Below, piece by piece: positions 53,451-64,000 of a stretch of DNA of 64,000 nucleotides (position 1 is the stretch's first letter; every line of letters starts with the position of its first letter). The notes beneath the pieces were generated by a model. It worked only from the letters and a program-made list of their open reading frames with translations, had not been told where the DNA came from and did not search any database. Source of the DNA: Loripinus fragilis (taxonomy: Eukaryota; Mollusca; Bivalvia; Lucinida; Lucinidae); the NCBI GenBank assembly GCA_964019695.1, contig OZ026524.1:29986164-30050163 (forward strand), read 5' to 3'. Both the position numbers and the translations under genes were made by a program.

Positions 53451-53551
53451 GATAAAGGATTCTTCCTCGGCTTTCTGTTTAAACCGCTCGGTGGGCTACG
53501 CCCACCTCGCGGTTTAAACAAGAAAGCCTCGGAAAAGTATCCTTTATCTAT
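53451..53551. mobile_element. Near-perfect 100-bp hairpin
   Basis: GATAAAGGATTCTTCCTCGG...TGTTTAAACCGC and GCGGTTTAAACA...CCTTTATC pair along about 45 bp, with the tip GGTGGGCTACGCCCACC itself self-complementary. Confidence 0.82.
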
Positions 53552-53847
53552 TACTTAGCCATAAAAGGCTGCAAAATGAATTCAAATAGTAATAGTCAAT
53601 TATTGCATAAACTAGTCATTGGTAATGGAACATTTTAAAACATATTTTAACAAGATAAGGAAAGGATTTAACCAACAGATTTTCATAAATATATGTTCCG
53701 TAACACAACATCTATGTTACGTAACATCTTTGGGCATTCTTTGTAGATCCATCAATGCAAATATGTTTCTGATGATGACATATCATAATTGTCTAGATAG
53801 TAACTTTATGGTACGACGTTTGATTTTGCCATAAACATTTGTATATT

Positions 53848-54561
53848 ATACTCAGAAAAACAATTGAAGGATATTTGGATTCAGTCCCATCTCTAACATC
53901 CAACACAATAAAAACTTTACTAATTATGCACGCATTTCATAGTTCCAGACATCTGTAATAAAAATGTATGCTTTATGTTAGTCACGCTTCAATGGTTTAA
54001 GTACAGTACAAATCCAAATGGTTCAACCCTCTATACTGAAAAGTCACACACGTTCAAAAATGATTGAAACCCATTTTTATCGTTTGTATTCCATAATGAC
54101 TGGCTCCAAAATCATCGCTGGTTCTCCCTCCAAAAATGGCACCTAATTTTGAAGCTGTTTTCAGTGTTTTACTGCAAATTTGTAGTCAAATTTACCGGGG
54201 TATGCCATATATGTGTATTTTTGTTGAAGAAGTTGTCCCATTATTAGAGGCGATGACTGATAAATTGGTGTTAACTTTTGTCTGTGGTCGGAATTAGATC
54301 ATAAGCAATGACCTGGTAAAGGTTGCAGCAAAAATTGAGAGCACTAAATTTTTTGCTTGTGAACTTTGGGTAGAGAGGGTCGGTACATTTGATGTAGTAC
54401 TGTATCGTAACCAATGACCCGTGAATTTCAATTTTTCATTTTGGTGAATTGCATAGTGATAATTCAATCAATGACAAAAATAATTTGTTTGAAAATTAAA
54501 TTCCCAATCGTTATAAAGTCAAAAGAATTTTAATATCCTTCAATTAATTTTCTGAGTATAT
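53848..54561. mobile_element. MITE with 28-bp TATACTCAGAAAA ends
   Basis: TATACTCAGAAAAACAATTG and its complement at 54541-54561 define the ends, pairing on through AAGGATATT. The interior has TGGCTCCAAAATCATCGCTG and no coding sequence. Confidence 0.7.
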
Positions 54562-55399
54562 ATGGAAATGCGTAATCACAATAGGCATTAAAATCTATGC
54601 TTCCATAACAGGTTCCCAACTATTTTTAAATGAAGTTTGATTAAATCAGTGTCCAGAATGCAACTAATATCAAATTCATACTATTTATACCATAATAACA
54701 TGATTTGAGGAATTGTTCTTTATGCTTTATCAAATAGAATTGAAAAACAATATGTCATTAAAAATGCTATATTATCTGTAACGTGTCAAATATTTGCAGA
54801 TTACAATGTATCTTCACTGATATTCGCTGCAAATACATTTCAATTTTAAAAGCTTGTATAAAATGCGATTAAACATCCATAAAAAGAACATTATCTGATG
54901 TTAATGTCACTTTTGGAGTAAATTGACGAGACAGGTGTATTGAAGTACATATTTCAAAACAAAATTTCCAAATTAATAATGCTTTTTACCCTGCTAGCAG
55001 ACGATTTTTTTACGAAAACACAATTAAAATGGTGAATCAAAGTATCATTATCATGAAGTGTGCCCATTTGTGTCCTTTCAATGAGCATTTGTAGCCTTAT
55101 TATGGAAAATAGATGTTACAGAGGCATAGCAGCATATCATTTACTTAACACAAGCTATGATTGTTATTCATTTTTATTTATTTCGAAGAAACCACCATAA
55201 AAAGAAATATGGCCGTTATCTACATTCAGAGGTGCTTGTTTTCTAAATATAAGCGTTACGGAGGCATATATTTTGGAACGTGACATTTTGGTTATTGTCC
55301 TGTTTGCCATCTTTTTGAGCAACAGTGAATAGCAAGCTATCACCGTTTATTACATGTATATCGTTTATCATTAATTATTTTCAAGTTTATTTGGCAGCA
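54562..55399. other. Unassigned AT-rich stretch
   Basis: Nothing recognised on either strand. Confidence 0.4.
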
Positions 55400-55850
55400 T
55401 CACGTACCTTTAAATGAAATATATCTGTTTTCAGTATCCCATTTAAATAGTTACGGTAGCATAGGCATATTTGGAGACACATACATTGTTGATGATTATA
55501 ACTAATGTAAACCTTATGACCTAAATATAAGGTTGTTTCTGGAATTCATTTGAAAGGAGCAAAAGGATTTTTGTGGAAATATGAGACGCCCTTTAGATTC
55601 ATTAATGTCTACAAAATAGCTTGGTGACATTGCAATTTTGGCTATTTGCCAGCATTGACCAAAATATATTTTCAAAGCAAATACTTTGATGCTATAATTT
55701 TAAATTACCGACCAATGCTTGGGTATTGTGGAATTGTATGATTTTTAGAGAATTCAATCATATTTAAGCAGGCATAAGAATGGAAATAGTGGAGTCATGG
55801 TATTTTCAAATATGGGTCAATTTTGGTGGAATGGCTGATTAGTCCTGTAC
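55400..55850 (-). repeat. Inverted copy of the 26640-27025 repeat
   Basis: CACGTACCTTTAAATGAAAT, TTTTCAGTATCCCATTTAAA, GAGACGCCCTTTAGATTC and AGCTTGGTGACATTGCAA reproduce 26640-27025 in reverse complement. Confidence 0.7.
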
Positions 55851-56327
55851 GTATGTACAGCTCATTTCAGTTCTTATCGAAGCATTCATTGTAAATTAAG
55901 ATAATATGCTCTGCTTGTAAACTGTAAGTTAAATGGGATCATAGTAGTATATGGCTCTTTATCATTTTGTGCACGTAGTTCATGTCGTTTAGATATCAAC
56001 CCACTACGTGTGCTCCATTCTGGTTCATCTTTGTCTCTTTACACATTTCGGATATTCATTACATTGTGTTGTTATTGAGTTCGATTATCTCTGACAATTT
56101 TTCTCTTGAAGAATGGTGTATTTATATCAATCCTGTTACGTATGTTTATATCGGAGAAAATCAAACTTGATTGGCTGTCAACATATCGGGTTCATTTAGA
56201 ATACAACACATCAGTCAATCTGACATCAGGTTGTGAATAATATATAGATTCCGACCTAAGACAAAAAGAACTATTAGCGAGTAATAAAATGCGTTTCTCA
56301 ATATCTCTCGTACATGCTTAAACATAC
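55851..56327. other. Unassigned
   Basis: One open frame (55982-56170) is hydrophobic but has no supporting signals. Confidence 0.35.
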
Positions 56328-56541
56328 TTAGGAGACGAAGGGGTTCTAAAACTGTCCGATTTATTCAGAGCAACAGACTTTTCACAGTCGAAAAAGCCAC
56401 GTCGATCACGATCCAGTAAGCTGCCCAGCAGGGACATGATGTCAAACAACGTCACATCAACGTCGATGCGACGTCGCATCGGCGTTGATATGATGGACGT
56501 TGTTTTAAGGTTTTGTGCCAGATGGGTGACATAATTATACA
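56328..56541 (-). CDS. Candidate internal coding exon
   Basis: On the minus strand an acceptor-like TTTCGGTTCAG precedes 56541 and a GTATGT donor follows 56328. The 214-bp open stretch between is clearly GC-richer than its surroundings and reads NYVTHLAQNLKTTSII, then DVTLFDIMSLLGSLLDRDRR, then GFFDCEKS. DRDRRGFFD resembles an EF-hand-like loop only loosely. No partner exons were found, so the parent gene is unknown and the minus strand continues uncertain. Confidence 0.38.
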
Positions 56542-57540
56542 CTGAACCGAAATTATAAATGGCCACTTAACATTTTTTGTGCCTGTTCAGAAAGTAAAAC
56601 TCGCTCATACAAAATTTTACTTCTATAAAATAATCCAAGGATTTGGAGGTTCTGCAAATTATGTCATTTCAAAATGACCGGTAGATCTAGCACAGACAAA
56701 GTCCGAGTTAAGATACCCTCATTTCAAAAAGTCACACATTGAAGTGTGATGTAAAATATTCATCGAAAACGTTATTTATTTATATTTTCATTAGTTTGAA
56801 GATGTTAATAAAAGCTGTGATATAAGATGAAAATGAATCAAACGTTTTGTGAAATTGACCTCTCCATTTCTCTTCTAAGTTAACATGAAGACAGCCACGG
56901 TCAGCAGCTTAATCAAAGAGTTTTAGCTTTAACAACCATGCAATTTGGATATGCACTTTGCATTGCTCTGTATGCTTTATTATCTGCGGCACGGCATTGA
57001 AATTTTCAGGGGTTCTTTATTATGAATTGGCGTCACTGTTCTTTAAAACTTAAAACAAACTTTAACGCATGCCCTTTAAATGACCTTTAAAATTTCACGG
57101 CAAAACCGGAAGTGGTAACCAATCTTGAATAAAATGTCGTCAGGAAATGGGCTGATCAAGTTGTATTGTGTTTGTTCAAACATACTAACATGGAATAAAA
57201 CACACACAATAATTTTAGAATGTGTAGGTGATGATTTCCGAAAATATCAGAAAATTCGGAAAATTAGCTATTTTTAAAAATAAATCATAAAAAAATCTGT
57301 TCTAAGCATGGTGTATTTTCGGTTAGTGAGGTTCGTAATCACCTGTGTTTCAATTCGATAAAAGCTGCACTCAAAACGCTTATTTTCTTCAAAAAGTTGA
57401 TTTTTGCATCTTTGAACCCGGAAATAGTGAACTGATTGAAAAATCTTCTAAAGCACGGCTTAACTGTCTGTAGTCCATTAAAATGCACATATATGTACTT
57501 AGTCAAAATTCATTTCAATATCATTAGCGCTTAGTCAGAA
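56542..57540. other. Unassigned AT-rich stretch
   Basis: No gene, RNA or repeat family supported. Confidence 0.4.
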
Positions 57541-57589
57541 AAGCGAAAATGAAAAGTGGCTACTTAGAACTTCGGTTCAGTGTATATAC

Positions 57590-57935
57590 ACAACAACAGC
57601 AGAATCTAGGGCGAAGCTTTGGCCAGGAAAATATATTAAAGCCCCCCTCCCTCCCCAGTCGCCTTGGTAGCTGGCTGCTACCACTCTATGGCGGTGGTTC
57701 TGTTGTCGTTGATTCATTGTTTATTGTTGCTCCCATTTTTAGGGGGGGGGGGTAGGGGTGTTTGGTCCTTTTTTGTAATACTTTTTAGTTTTGCAATCAT
57801 CTTGCTGAGGAAGATGGAGCTGGTTGCTTAACTCTACTTTTGTTCTAGCTGTTGTACGTTGTAATTGTTCTGTGTATCTTCCTCCTGGTGCCATGGGTTT
57901 GCCTGTGGTCTATGATTTAGACATTTCCTGGTCAT
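57590..57935 (+). repeat. Retroelement-tail-related repeat
   Basis: CAGCAGAATCTAGGGCGAAG (57598) matches 3685-3705, and CTGGTGCCATGGGTTTGCC...ACATTTCCTGGTCATAC matches the end of the tail family (compare 361-421, complement). The middle has C- and G-runs. Confidence 0.45.
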
Positions 57936-57937
57936 AC

Positions 57938-58147
57938 AGTAAAACCTGTTTTAGGCGCCACTAAAAAAATAGAAAAAAATATAGGTCTCTAAAAACACAA
58001 ATAGTAGCTTAATGAAGGTCGAACGTATTGCAGAATGCTCTCTTGGAGCATTCTGCAATACGTTTGGTCTGCATTAAGCGGTACTCCGTCTTGAAAACCA
58101 ATTTTTGGTCTTCGTTTTGAGTGGCAGTTTAAGACAGGTTTTACTGA
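57938..58147. mobile_element. Tc1/mariner-type MITE (CAGTAAAACCTGT ends), copy 2
   Basis: CAGTAAAACCTGTTTTAG and AAGACAGGTTTTACTG are inverted. The inner CGTATTGCAGAATGC...GCATTCTGCAATACG palindrome is perfect over 15 bp. Confidence 0.78.
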
Positions 58148-58424
58148 ACTCACTTGCTCTCTCGCCAGTTTTCACATGACTGAGCTCACGTGTATGTTAA
58201 ACAACGTGCTCTTTTCGCCTACATTCAAAGTTACAATAAATGTGTTTGTGTACGTAAATAAAAATCCAAGTAACACCCATCTGACATTTTGGATATCACA
58301 GCATCGATCTCTTTCATTCTTTCGCACTATAAAACAATTCGCACATTTCACTTGTCAAAGATGTTTTTCACAGCCCACATATGTCAAATATCTTCAAACC
58401 GCACCAGCAAATAAGGCCTAGGGG

Positions 58425-58640
58425 TTATACAAAAGCATGCTCAACTCAGTCGGGCAGCATAATTTATCATACTCATAAATGCTAAAATGCCAACAATATT
58501 TTTACATTTATTAGCAGGATAAATACAACGCCTGAGTGTTTTAAAACAAGAAAAAAATCTATCTAATTTTTTAGCATTTTAGTTTTATGTTCAGTTGAGT
58601 TGAGCATGAAAACAGTTTCATAACGACGAGGTTATAAATC
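58425..58640. mobile_element. MITE family F2, copy 4
   Basis: GGGGTTATACAAAAGCATGC, AAATGCTAAAATGCCAACAA, TTTATTAGCAGGATAAATAC and TCAGTTGAGTTGAGCATGAA keep the family order. Confidence 0.7.
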
Positions 58641-58737
58641 CTTGTCAGAATTGACCACACACTTCCAGATAAATAAGCTTGAATTTCTGGTTGAATGTTC
58701 ATAAATCAAAGGGTGTACCTTTTATTCTAATTCGTCT

Positions 58738-60316
58738 TAAGCCTCGTTCATATGCACAATATACACCCCGGTGCAAACATACACCCGGGGTGTAAATTTG
58801 CACCTGGGGTGTATTTTGGTTATGTAAACGGTTCTTTATGAAAATGCACCCGGGTGCTAATTTGCTCCACCTTTGTAGGTGGTGCAAATTCGGTGGAGCA
58901 AATTAGCACCCGGGTGCAGATTTTCCCCTAGGTGCAAATTGCGCACATGAACGCAACTTGTTATCACATATGTGCAATTTGATCTTAGATTTTGATAAAT
59001 TACCCATCTTTTCTATATAAACATGTACATTTGTATGAAAATAAACTATATAAACAGTCCCTTTATCAAATTTAAGGTCATGGCTTCTCTCTGTAGTCAC
59101 TACTTCATCGGCTATGCCGGGTTGCCACGCAGAACACCTGGAATTTCTGGTCTATGGGCTTCGATTTGCACGATTCTATTTCCGAATAATATCTCTTCCT
59201 AACCCCAGCAATAGAAATCATAGTTTGCCAGAACCCTGGCGCCATTCACGAGTCCATGCTATCTGATGTACACATCGGTGAAAAGATCCCCCCTGCATAA
59301 TAACGGAGTGACCACCTTTACGATTCATGTAATCAACGTGATGTTCTGACATAGCAATAATTTAAATATGTTTACCCTCTATCTTACACCCCCCCCTCCC
59401 AATTTGGGAATTCAAACCTCTTGTAGCCTTGAGCCATTTCGCTTCGGAAACTTAACAGAGATTTAGAAGAGAAGACAAAACCCGTTTCACACATTCACAA
59501 GACGTTTATTTTGCTATTAGGAAGGGGTTCTCAATTGTCCAGCTCTGCGCAGTCCTAAGTCAAACTGTCACCAGCAGTTCAATTGAAACCACGAACGCAC
59601 ACGCGCATTCCGTTGCAGCTATTTGCCCAGTTTGTCGCAGAGCTCGTGACATTCGGAAGCCATGGATCATTAGAACATGTATAAATCTCAAGCACTACGT
59701 TCGCACAACTCTCTCGGCCAGATAGTCATATATTTAGTTAGTACTGCTGCAACAGCTTCTATAAGTGTCATTTATGCACCAGTCATTTGTATCCACTGCT
59801 CCCCACCTACGGGGATGGGCGGGGATAATAGTTTCTCTTTCCAGAGCTCTGGTATAAGCCCCGCCCTGTGGGGACAAGCTGGTGATAACAACCCTGCTCT
59901 TTGCCCCACCCTACACAACAGAAAATCCCAGCAGGGTAGGTGTCCCAATGTTTTACCCCCACACTTCCCCGGCACTGCGGGGACAATCAAAAAGTAATTG
60001 TCCAGCACCTTACCCCGGCTAATCCACGGCTATCCCCATAGGTTGGGGCCGTGGATACAAATGACAGGTGCATTATCCTCTTTAAATATTGTATAAATAA
60101 ATAAAACAGATAAAACCAAATGGAGTTGCATTTTTCTCACACGACAGTATCTTGAACTGACTAATAATCGAAACATTCTTAACACATCGAATTTCTCCTT
60201 AATGTAAAACTGAAACATTTGTGATATGTTTAAAGAGCAAATCCAATAACATATGAACACAATTTATTGACATATGAACGCTACATAAGGGGGTGCAAAT
60301 CGTGCATATAAACGAG
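58738..60316. mobile_element. Foldback element with AGCCTCGTT ends
   Basis: AGCCTCGTTCATATGCACAA (58741) and GTGCATATAAACGAGGCT (60302-60319) are inverted, each next to TTA. The left part holds many GGTGCAAATT, ACCCGGGGTGTA and GCACCCGGGTGC strings, giving several stacked palindromes (58770-58940). A second element (59778-60072) lies inside. Confidence 0.7.
59778..60072. mobile_element. GC-rich MITE nested in 58738-60316
   Basis: CACCAGTCATTTGTATCCAC and GTGGATACAAATGACAGGTG are inverted ends with one difference. The interior is rich in CCCCACC, GGGGACA and CCCCGGC, sharply unlike its AT-rich flanks. Open frames on both strands across it are incidental. Confidence 0.72.
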
Positions 60317-60331
60317 GCTTTAGATACCGAA

Positions 60332-60340
60332 ACAACAACG

Positions 60341-60381
<41 letters not shown>

Positions 60382-60412
60382 AATAATAACAATAATAATA
60401 ATAATATTACAT

Positions 60413-60473
<61 letters not shown>

Positions 60474-60475
60474 TA
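60332..60475 (+). repeat. Compound microsatellite (CAA)n then (TAA)n
   Basis: ACAACAACGACAACAACAAC leads to AATAATAATAAC and a long TAATAATAA run to about 60470, interrupted once by TATTACATGTAATAATA. It starts about 13 bp after the end of the foldback. Confidence 0.9.
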
Positions 60476-61110
60476 TTGTTCTTTATATCCTCCACAAATG
60501 AAGAGCATACACTAGTTTTACAAGTACACAAGCAAAACAGAAAACATCTATATACATTTGTACAGTACTTATAATGCGTCTATGGATGTAATATCAAATA
60601 GGAATCTCCTACTTAATAACAATACAAATAAATATTTCGGTATAACACCTTTACATTTTAGATCATCTGTAATGAAATTCAGGAACCTAGTCAAAGACTC
60701 CTTTCACAAACCCCCCACGAAGTAACCGCTCATACAAGGCCCAGTGAGTTAAACTGCTACCAGTGCTTAAGTGCGGCCAGCTTTGAACAGGTGACAAATG
60801 GGCACAGAAAACTATGGTCGCTATTAAAACTACATATGCTCACACAACGTCCAGATTTTATAAGAAGACAACTTTAATCTTAGTATAGTATGAGTCATGA
60901 ACTATACAAATAGTCAATATAAAACTGGTAAAAGACGTTTTTCGTTGTTGTTGTACCGTGTGGAGTGTAGTACATTATGGTGTTGATGTTTTCTTCATAA
61001 AGATAAAATCTGCAAAATACAATTAAATATGATAAGATTATCAGTAAGACTACAGAGCTCGTGTATTTCACTGAATGGAGTCATTAACCCTTTGTGTTTA
61101 TATACATGTA
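60476..61110. other. Unassigned
   Basis: No supported feature, though TTTTTCGTTGTTGTTGTACC at 60937-60956 is a short GTT run. Confidence 0.35.
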
Positions 61111-61112
61111 CT

Positions 61113-61181
61113 TTGGCAAACAGTGAGGACCAAACTGAAATGGCACAGAATACGCATTCGATCAAGGTCTACACTGTTTGC
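61113..61181. repeat. Hairpin family H copy with weak inner stem
   Basis: GGCAAACAGTGAGGACCAAA and GGTCTACACTGTTTGCG keep the outer arms; the core pairs poorly. Confidence 0.65.
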
Positions 61182-61335
61182 GAAAACAAAACAAATATCA
61201 GGGGCTAAAGCATATCTTAACTTAGAAAGGAGTTGTCCTGTTACGGCAAGAAATCTTCCTAAAAGTCATTTGTGAAAAAGTCAAATCTTCAAACTGTGAT
61301 TTTTGCAACAATTTTCATGACAATTAATGGACATA

Positions 61336-62332
61336 CCGGGTGTCCGAAAACACATGAAACGTTTTGAAAGGTTTATAGCATCTGACTCTATAAAGGTATG
61401 TTGCTAATTGTTTTTATTGATTAATGTCCTTTACATAGAAATGTTATAATCACATATTTCGACTTGATTTCATTTTATGAAAATGCAAGATTTAGCTTTT
61501 AAAAAATGGGTTCTAATTTTCTGGTTTACACAGTTTTTACTTCCATGGTTAGCTTTTTGACGCTATATATATATTGATTCTGGTTGCAGCATTGCATTGA
61601 TATTCCTTTCTTGATGCTTGCTCTTGCAAATGTATATTATGTCTACAATTATTTCCATAGCCTTTTGTCTTCCTAGGTGTTCCTCAAGTTTTATAATCAA
61701 GGCTCAAATTATATAACCACCTTGTTCATAATGAGCATTGTTTAAGACATTTTAGTTTTACAAAATGAAGTCTGTTACCATGGTAACCAATGGGCTGCAG
61801 TTTTGATGTCATGTAAAAATACAGAAGAGACTGTTCTTGCATATGACCCAATTCATTTAGATTATATAGTTGCTTTTACTAAATCAATTGACAATATCAT
61901 TAGGTGTGCACTTTATTGTTACCCCACCCACTTTTCTCTACAAAAGCCACTGATACCTGGTGCTTAGTTTGAACTTTCCTATACAGTTAAGTGTACATGT
62001 TATAAAACAAAACCAATTGATGTGTTTGTAAGACACTACTGTCTTGTTTTATGCCTTAAATACTGAACAACTTAATTACACGTAAAACATTTTGCCTTGA
62101 ATATCACGTTTAAGCCTATTTCAGTACCAAATTCATTGAATTTGGCTTATTTGGTGACACCATCTTTGACGTTACCGGAAAAATAATGTTTACAGAGGAT
62201 AATGCTAGCAATGCTTTGAAATAAATTTTTCACATACTATTTTATATTTGAGCACATTTAGGCTTGCCAAGCTTAAAGGTTGGACTCTTTTAATCAAGTT
62301 TAGAAACGTTTCATACCTTTTGGGACACCCTG
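61336..62332. mobile_element. Mariner-type deletion derivative (997 bp)
   Basis: CCGGGTGTCCGAAAACACAT and the complement of CATACCTTTTGGGACACCCTG define inverted ends, flanked by TA at 61334-61335 and 62333-62334. Pairing continues through ATGAAACGTTT. Ends of the form CAGGGTGTCCCAAAA are typical of a mariner group. No transposase frame remains. Confidence 0.75.
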
Positions 62333-62396
62333 TACATATAAATTATTCAAACATATACTTCATGATTTTCTAAACGAGAGCAAAGGGGAGATAAAT

Positions 62397-62684
62397 ATGG
62401 TTTATCATAACTACTCCAAAGATTGTATTTTGATACTGTTACGTGCCAGGCGTAACAAGAAAAGAATTGAGGAAACCAAAATTTGGTATTTGGAAAGTCA
62501 GCAAAAAGCACTTTTAAATTTAACAAAAAATATTAAAAATAACAAAATTTTCATTTACATAAGCAATGGAAAATATTCATACAATCAAAAAAAGTCTAAA
62601 TTACAGTACCTTATAAGCCCAAACTGTCCCTCAGAATATTTATCAACACAAGTCTCTCAGCAGTTTCTGATCCCCAGATTTTGA
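62397..62684 (+). other. Lysine/asparagine-rich open frame, unassigned
   Basis: A 95-codon frame reads MVYHNYSKDCILILLRARRN and is rich in Lys, Asn and Ile, as expected for translated AT-rich DNA. No motif and no splice context. Probably not a gene. Confidence 0.15.
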
Positions 62685-62689
62685 AGCTA

Positions 62690-64000
62690 AATCCAAATGA
62701 ATACTGAGTTTGAATCAAAAGTAATTCAGAAGTAATGAATTAAACACAAAGTATTCCTGGTCAGAATTCTAGCACAAAAAGTTAAGACTTTTAAATGGTG
62801 AAATTATTTTAAAGATGCCCTTATGAAAAATTACTCTTATATATACTCTTTAAGAAAGCTCCAGAATAATCAGGAAAGAACTATGATATCATATGTTATA
62901 TTTGTTTATTCTGGAAATTTCCACAAACTTATCAATGATTCTACTTACTTCCAGATTTTGCTCTGAGCTTCTATTGGCATGGAAAAGAAAATTCTAGGGA
63001 ATTCCGAACTTATCCAGAAATTTCCATGACAATACATTATTTAATTTCTGGATGATTAGTCATCCTTCTAGAAAATTCTAATGATCAAATAAACATCTTG
63101 TTTACAACAACTTGTTTACCATCAATATTTTCAATATCTGGGTCAACAGAAACTTAGTAAACAGCATATTAAACAGATAAACATCATACATGCAATACCA
63201 TATCAGTAGAAGTGCTAAAATGGCATGTCTTTATTGACTTCTCAACTGTATTTTACCATTAAAGAATGTAAAATAGATTCATCTAACAGTGCTTCCTTAT
63301 ATGTGTCTACTTGCGCACGATTTAAGTGTGCAAAATACAATTATTACGTCCAGCTGTAAAAAGACGAACGTATAAAAGTATTTTCCCCACCATGTTCCAG
63401 CAAATCCTTGAAAATGTGAACATCTATAATGTATTTACACTATATATGTAAGTGAGAAGCTGGGTCAATGTGGGGAACATACTTTTATGCAGAAAACATT
63501 TAAGCATCCCCATTTGTCTATTTACGATCGGAAGTATTAATTGCATTTTGCACGCTCAGATAGTGCGTAGGATTACTGGCCAGACAGATCGTACCATGTA
63601 TTGATAAATTAATCTGTTGGTAAAAACACAGTTGTGTAATCATTCAAAAACATGCATTTTAGCCCTTTAAACTGATATACGTATTATCAAAATACTGTTT
63701 TCGCAGGAGTTATGTTAAAACGTATTTATCGCTCAGTTTCCCGCGGTTTGAACATCACTAAATATGTGTTTGAGTAATTTTTATGTTTGTCCATTCATCG
63801 TCTTAAAAATTATTGCAAAACTCACATTTTGAAAACTTGACTTTTTCAAAAATGTCGTTTAGGGAGATTACATGCCTTAACAGGATATCTCCTTCTAACT
63901 TAATTGTGACCCCTTGATTAATGCAATGAACCAAACCAGGCTCCATTGTATCAAACCAGATGGAAGAATCCATCAATAAAGGGTTATTAAATATTGAACT
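62690..64000. other. Unassigned AT-rich end of window
   Basis: TTTCTGGA/TCCAGAAATT strings recur loosely at 62910-63070. No gene or repeat family supported. Confidence 0.4.

Noticed and set aside
60199..60574. Open frames of about 93-110 codons on both strands rich in Ile, Thr or Val runs
   Set aside because: They are translations of the CAA/TAA microsatellite, not genes.

Overview
This window is AT-rich nuclear DNA from an animal, most likely a bivalve mollusc and perhaps a heterodont clam. That placement is inferred from spliced genes, a tRNA-derived SINE, dense foldback/MITE elements and repeat types I associate with bivalve genomes (the AGCTCA...GAGCC repeat, elements bounded by TATACCCCC, and short hairpins with CAAACAGTG arms). 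No alignment was possible, so the species is not determined. Nothing indicates a prokaryote or a plasmid.

The only convincing host gene is on the + strand at 17251-28438. It is a four-coding-exon C2H2 zinc-finger gene (CDS 17367-19209, 23903-23995, 26143-26198, 27773-28438; phases agree; 885 aa). It has two AT-hook-like motifs, ten zinc fingers ending exactly at the first splice donor, and an acidic tail with three FVQ repeats. Its introns are packed with nested repeats. Two further single-exon candidates are weaker: a possible signal-peptide exon at 52750-52914 (+) and a possible internal exon at 56328-56541 (-).

Layout. 361-3540: several decayed copies of one reverse-transcriptase retroelement and its 3' tail, with further copies at 24360-24970 and 49030-50045. 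3700-7540: a broken Maverick/Polinton-type element, with a DNA polymerase B remnant on - and three or four structural-type genes on +, including an F54H12.2-like pseudogene. 7957-16770: foldback and MITE elements nested in one another, plus the 3' end of a LINE whose RNase H region is split by a MITE with an 8-bp target duplication. 17-28.5 kb: the zinc-finger gene. 28.5-38.8 kb: mostly MITEs, hairpins, SINE and tandem repeats. 38812-45148: an LTR retroelement with two LTRs of about 1.05 kb, a decayed protease trace and an env-like fusion-protein gene, but no visible RT or integrase. 45-64 kb: sparse sequence with foldback elements, a mariner-type deletion derivative and a CAA/TAA microsatellite.

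Several insertions can be ordered in time because the interrupted sequence can be matched on both sides: 9591-10903 inside 9380-13275, 13977-14794 inside the LINE, about 20601-21871 inside 19518-22230, and 23455-23681 inside 23424-23880. The most unusual recurring signal is a set of at least 13 hairpins of about 70 bp. Their outer arms are conserved (CAAACAGTG...CACTGTTTG) while their inner stems differ, yet most inner stems remain self-complementary.
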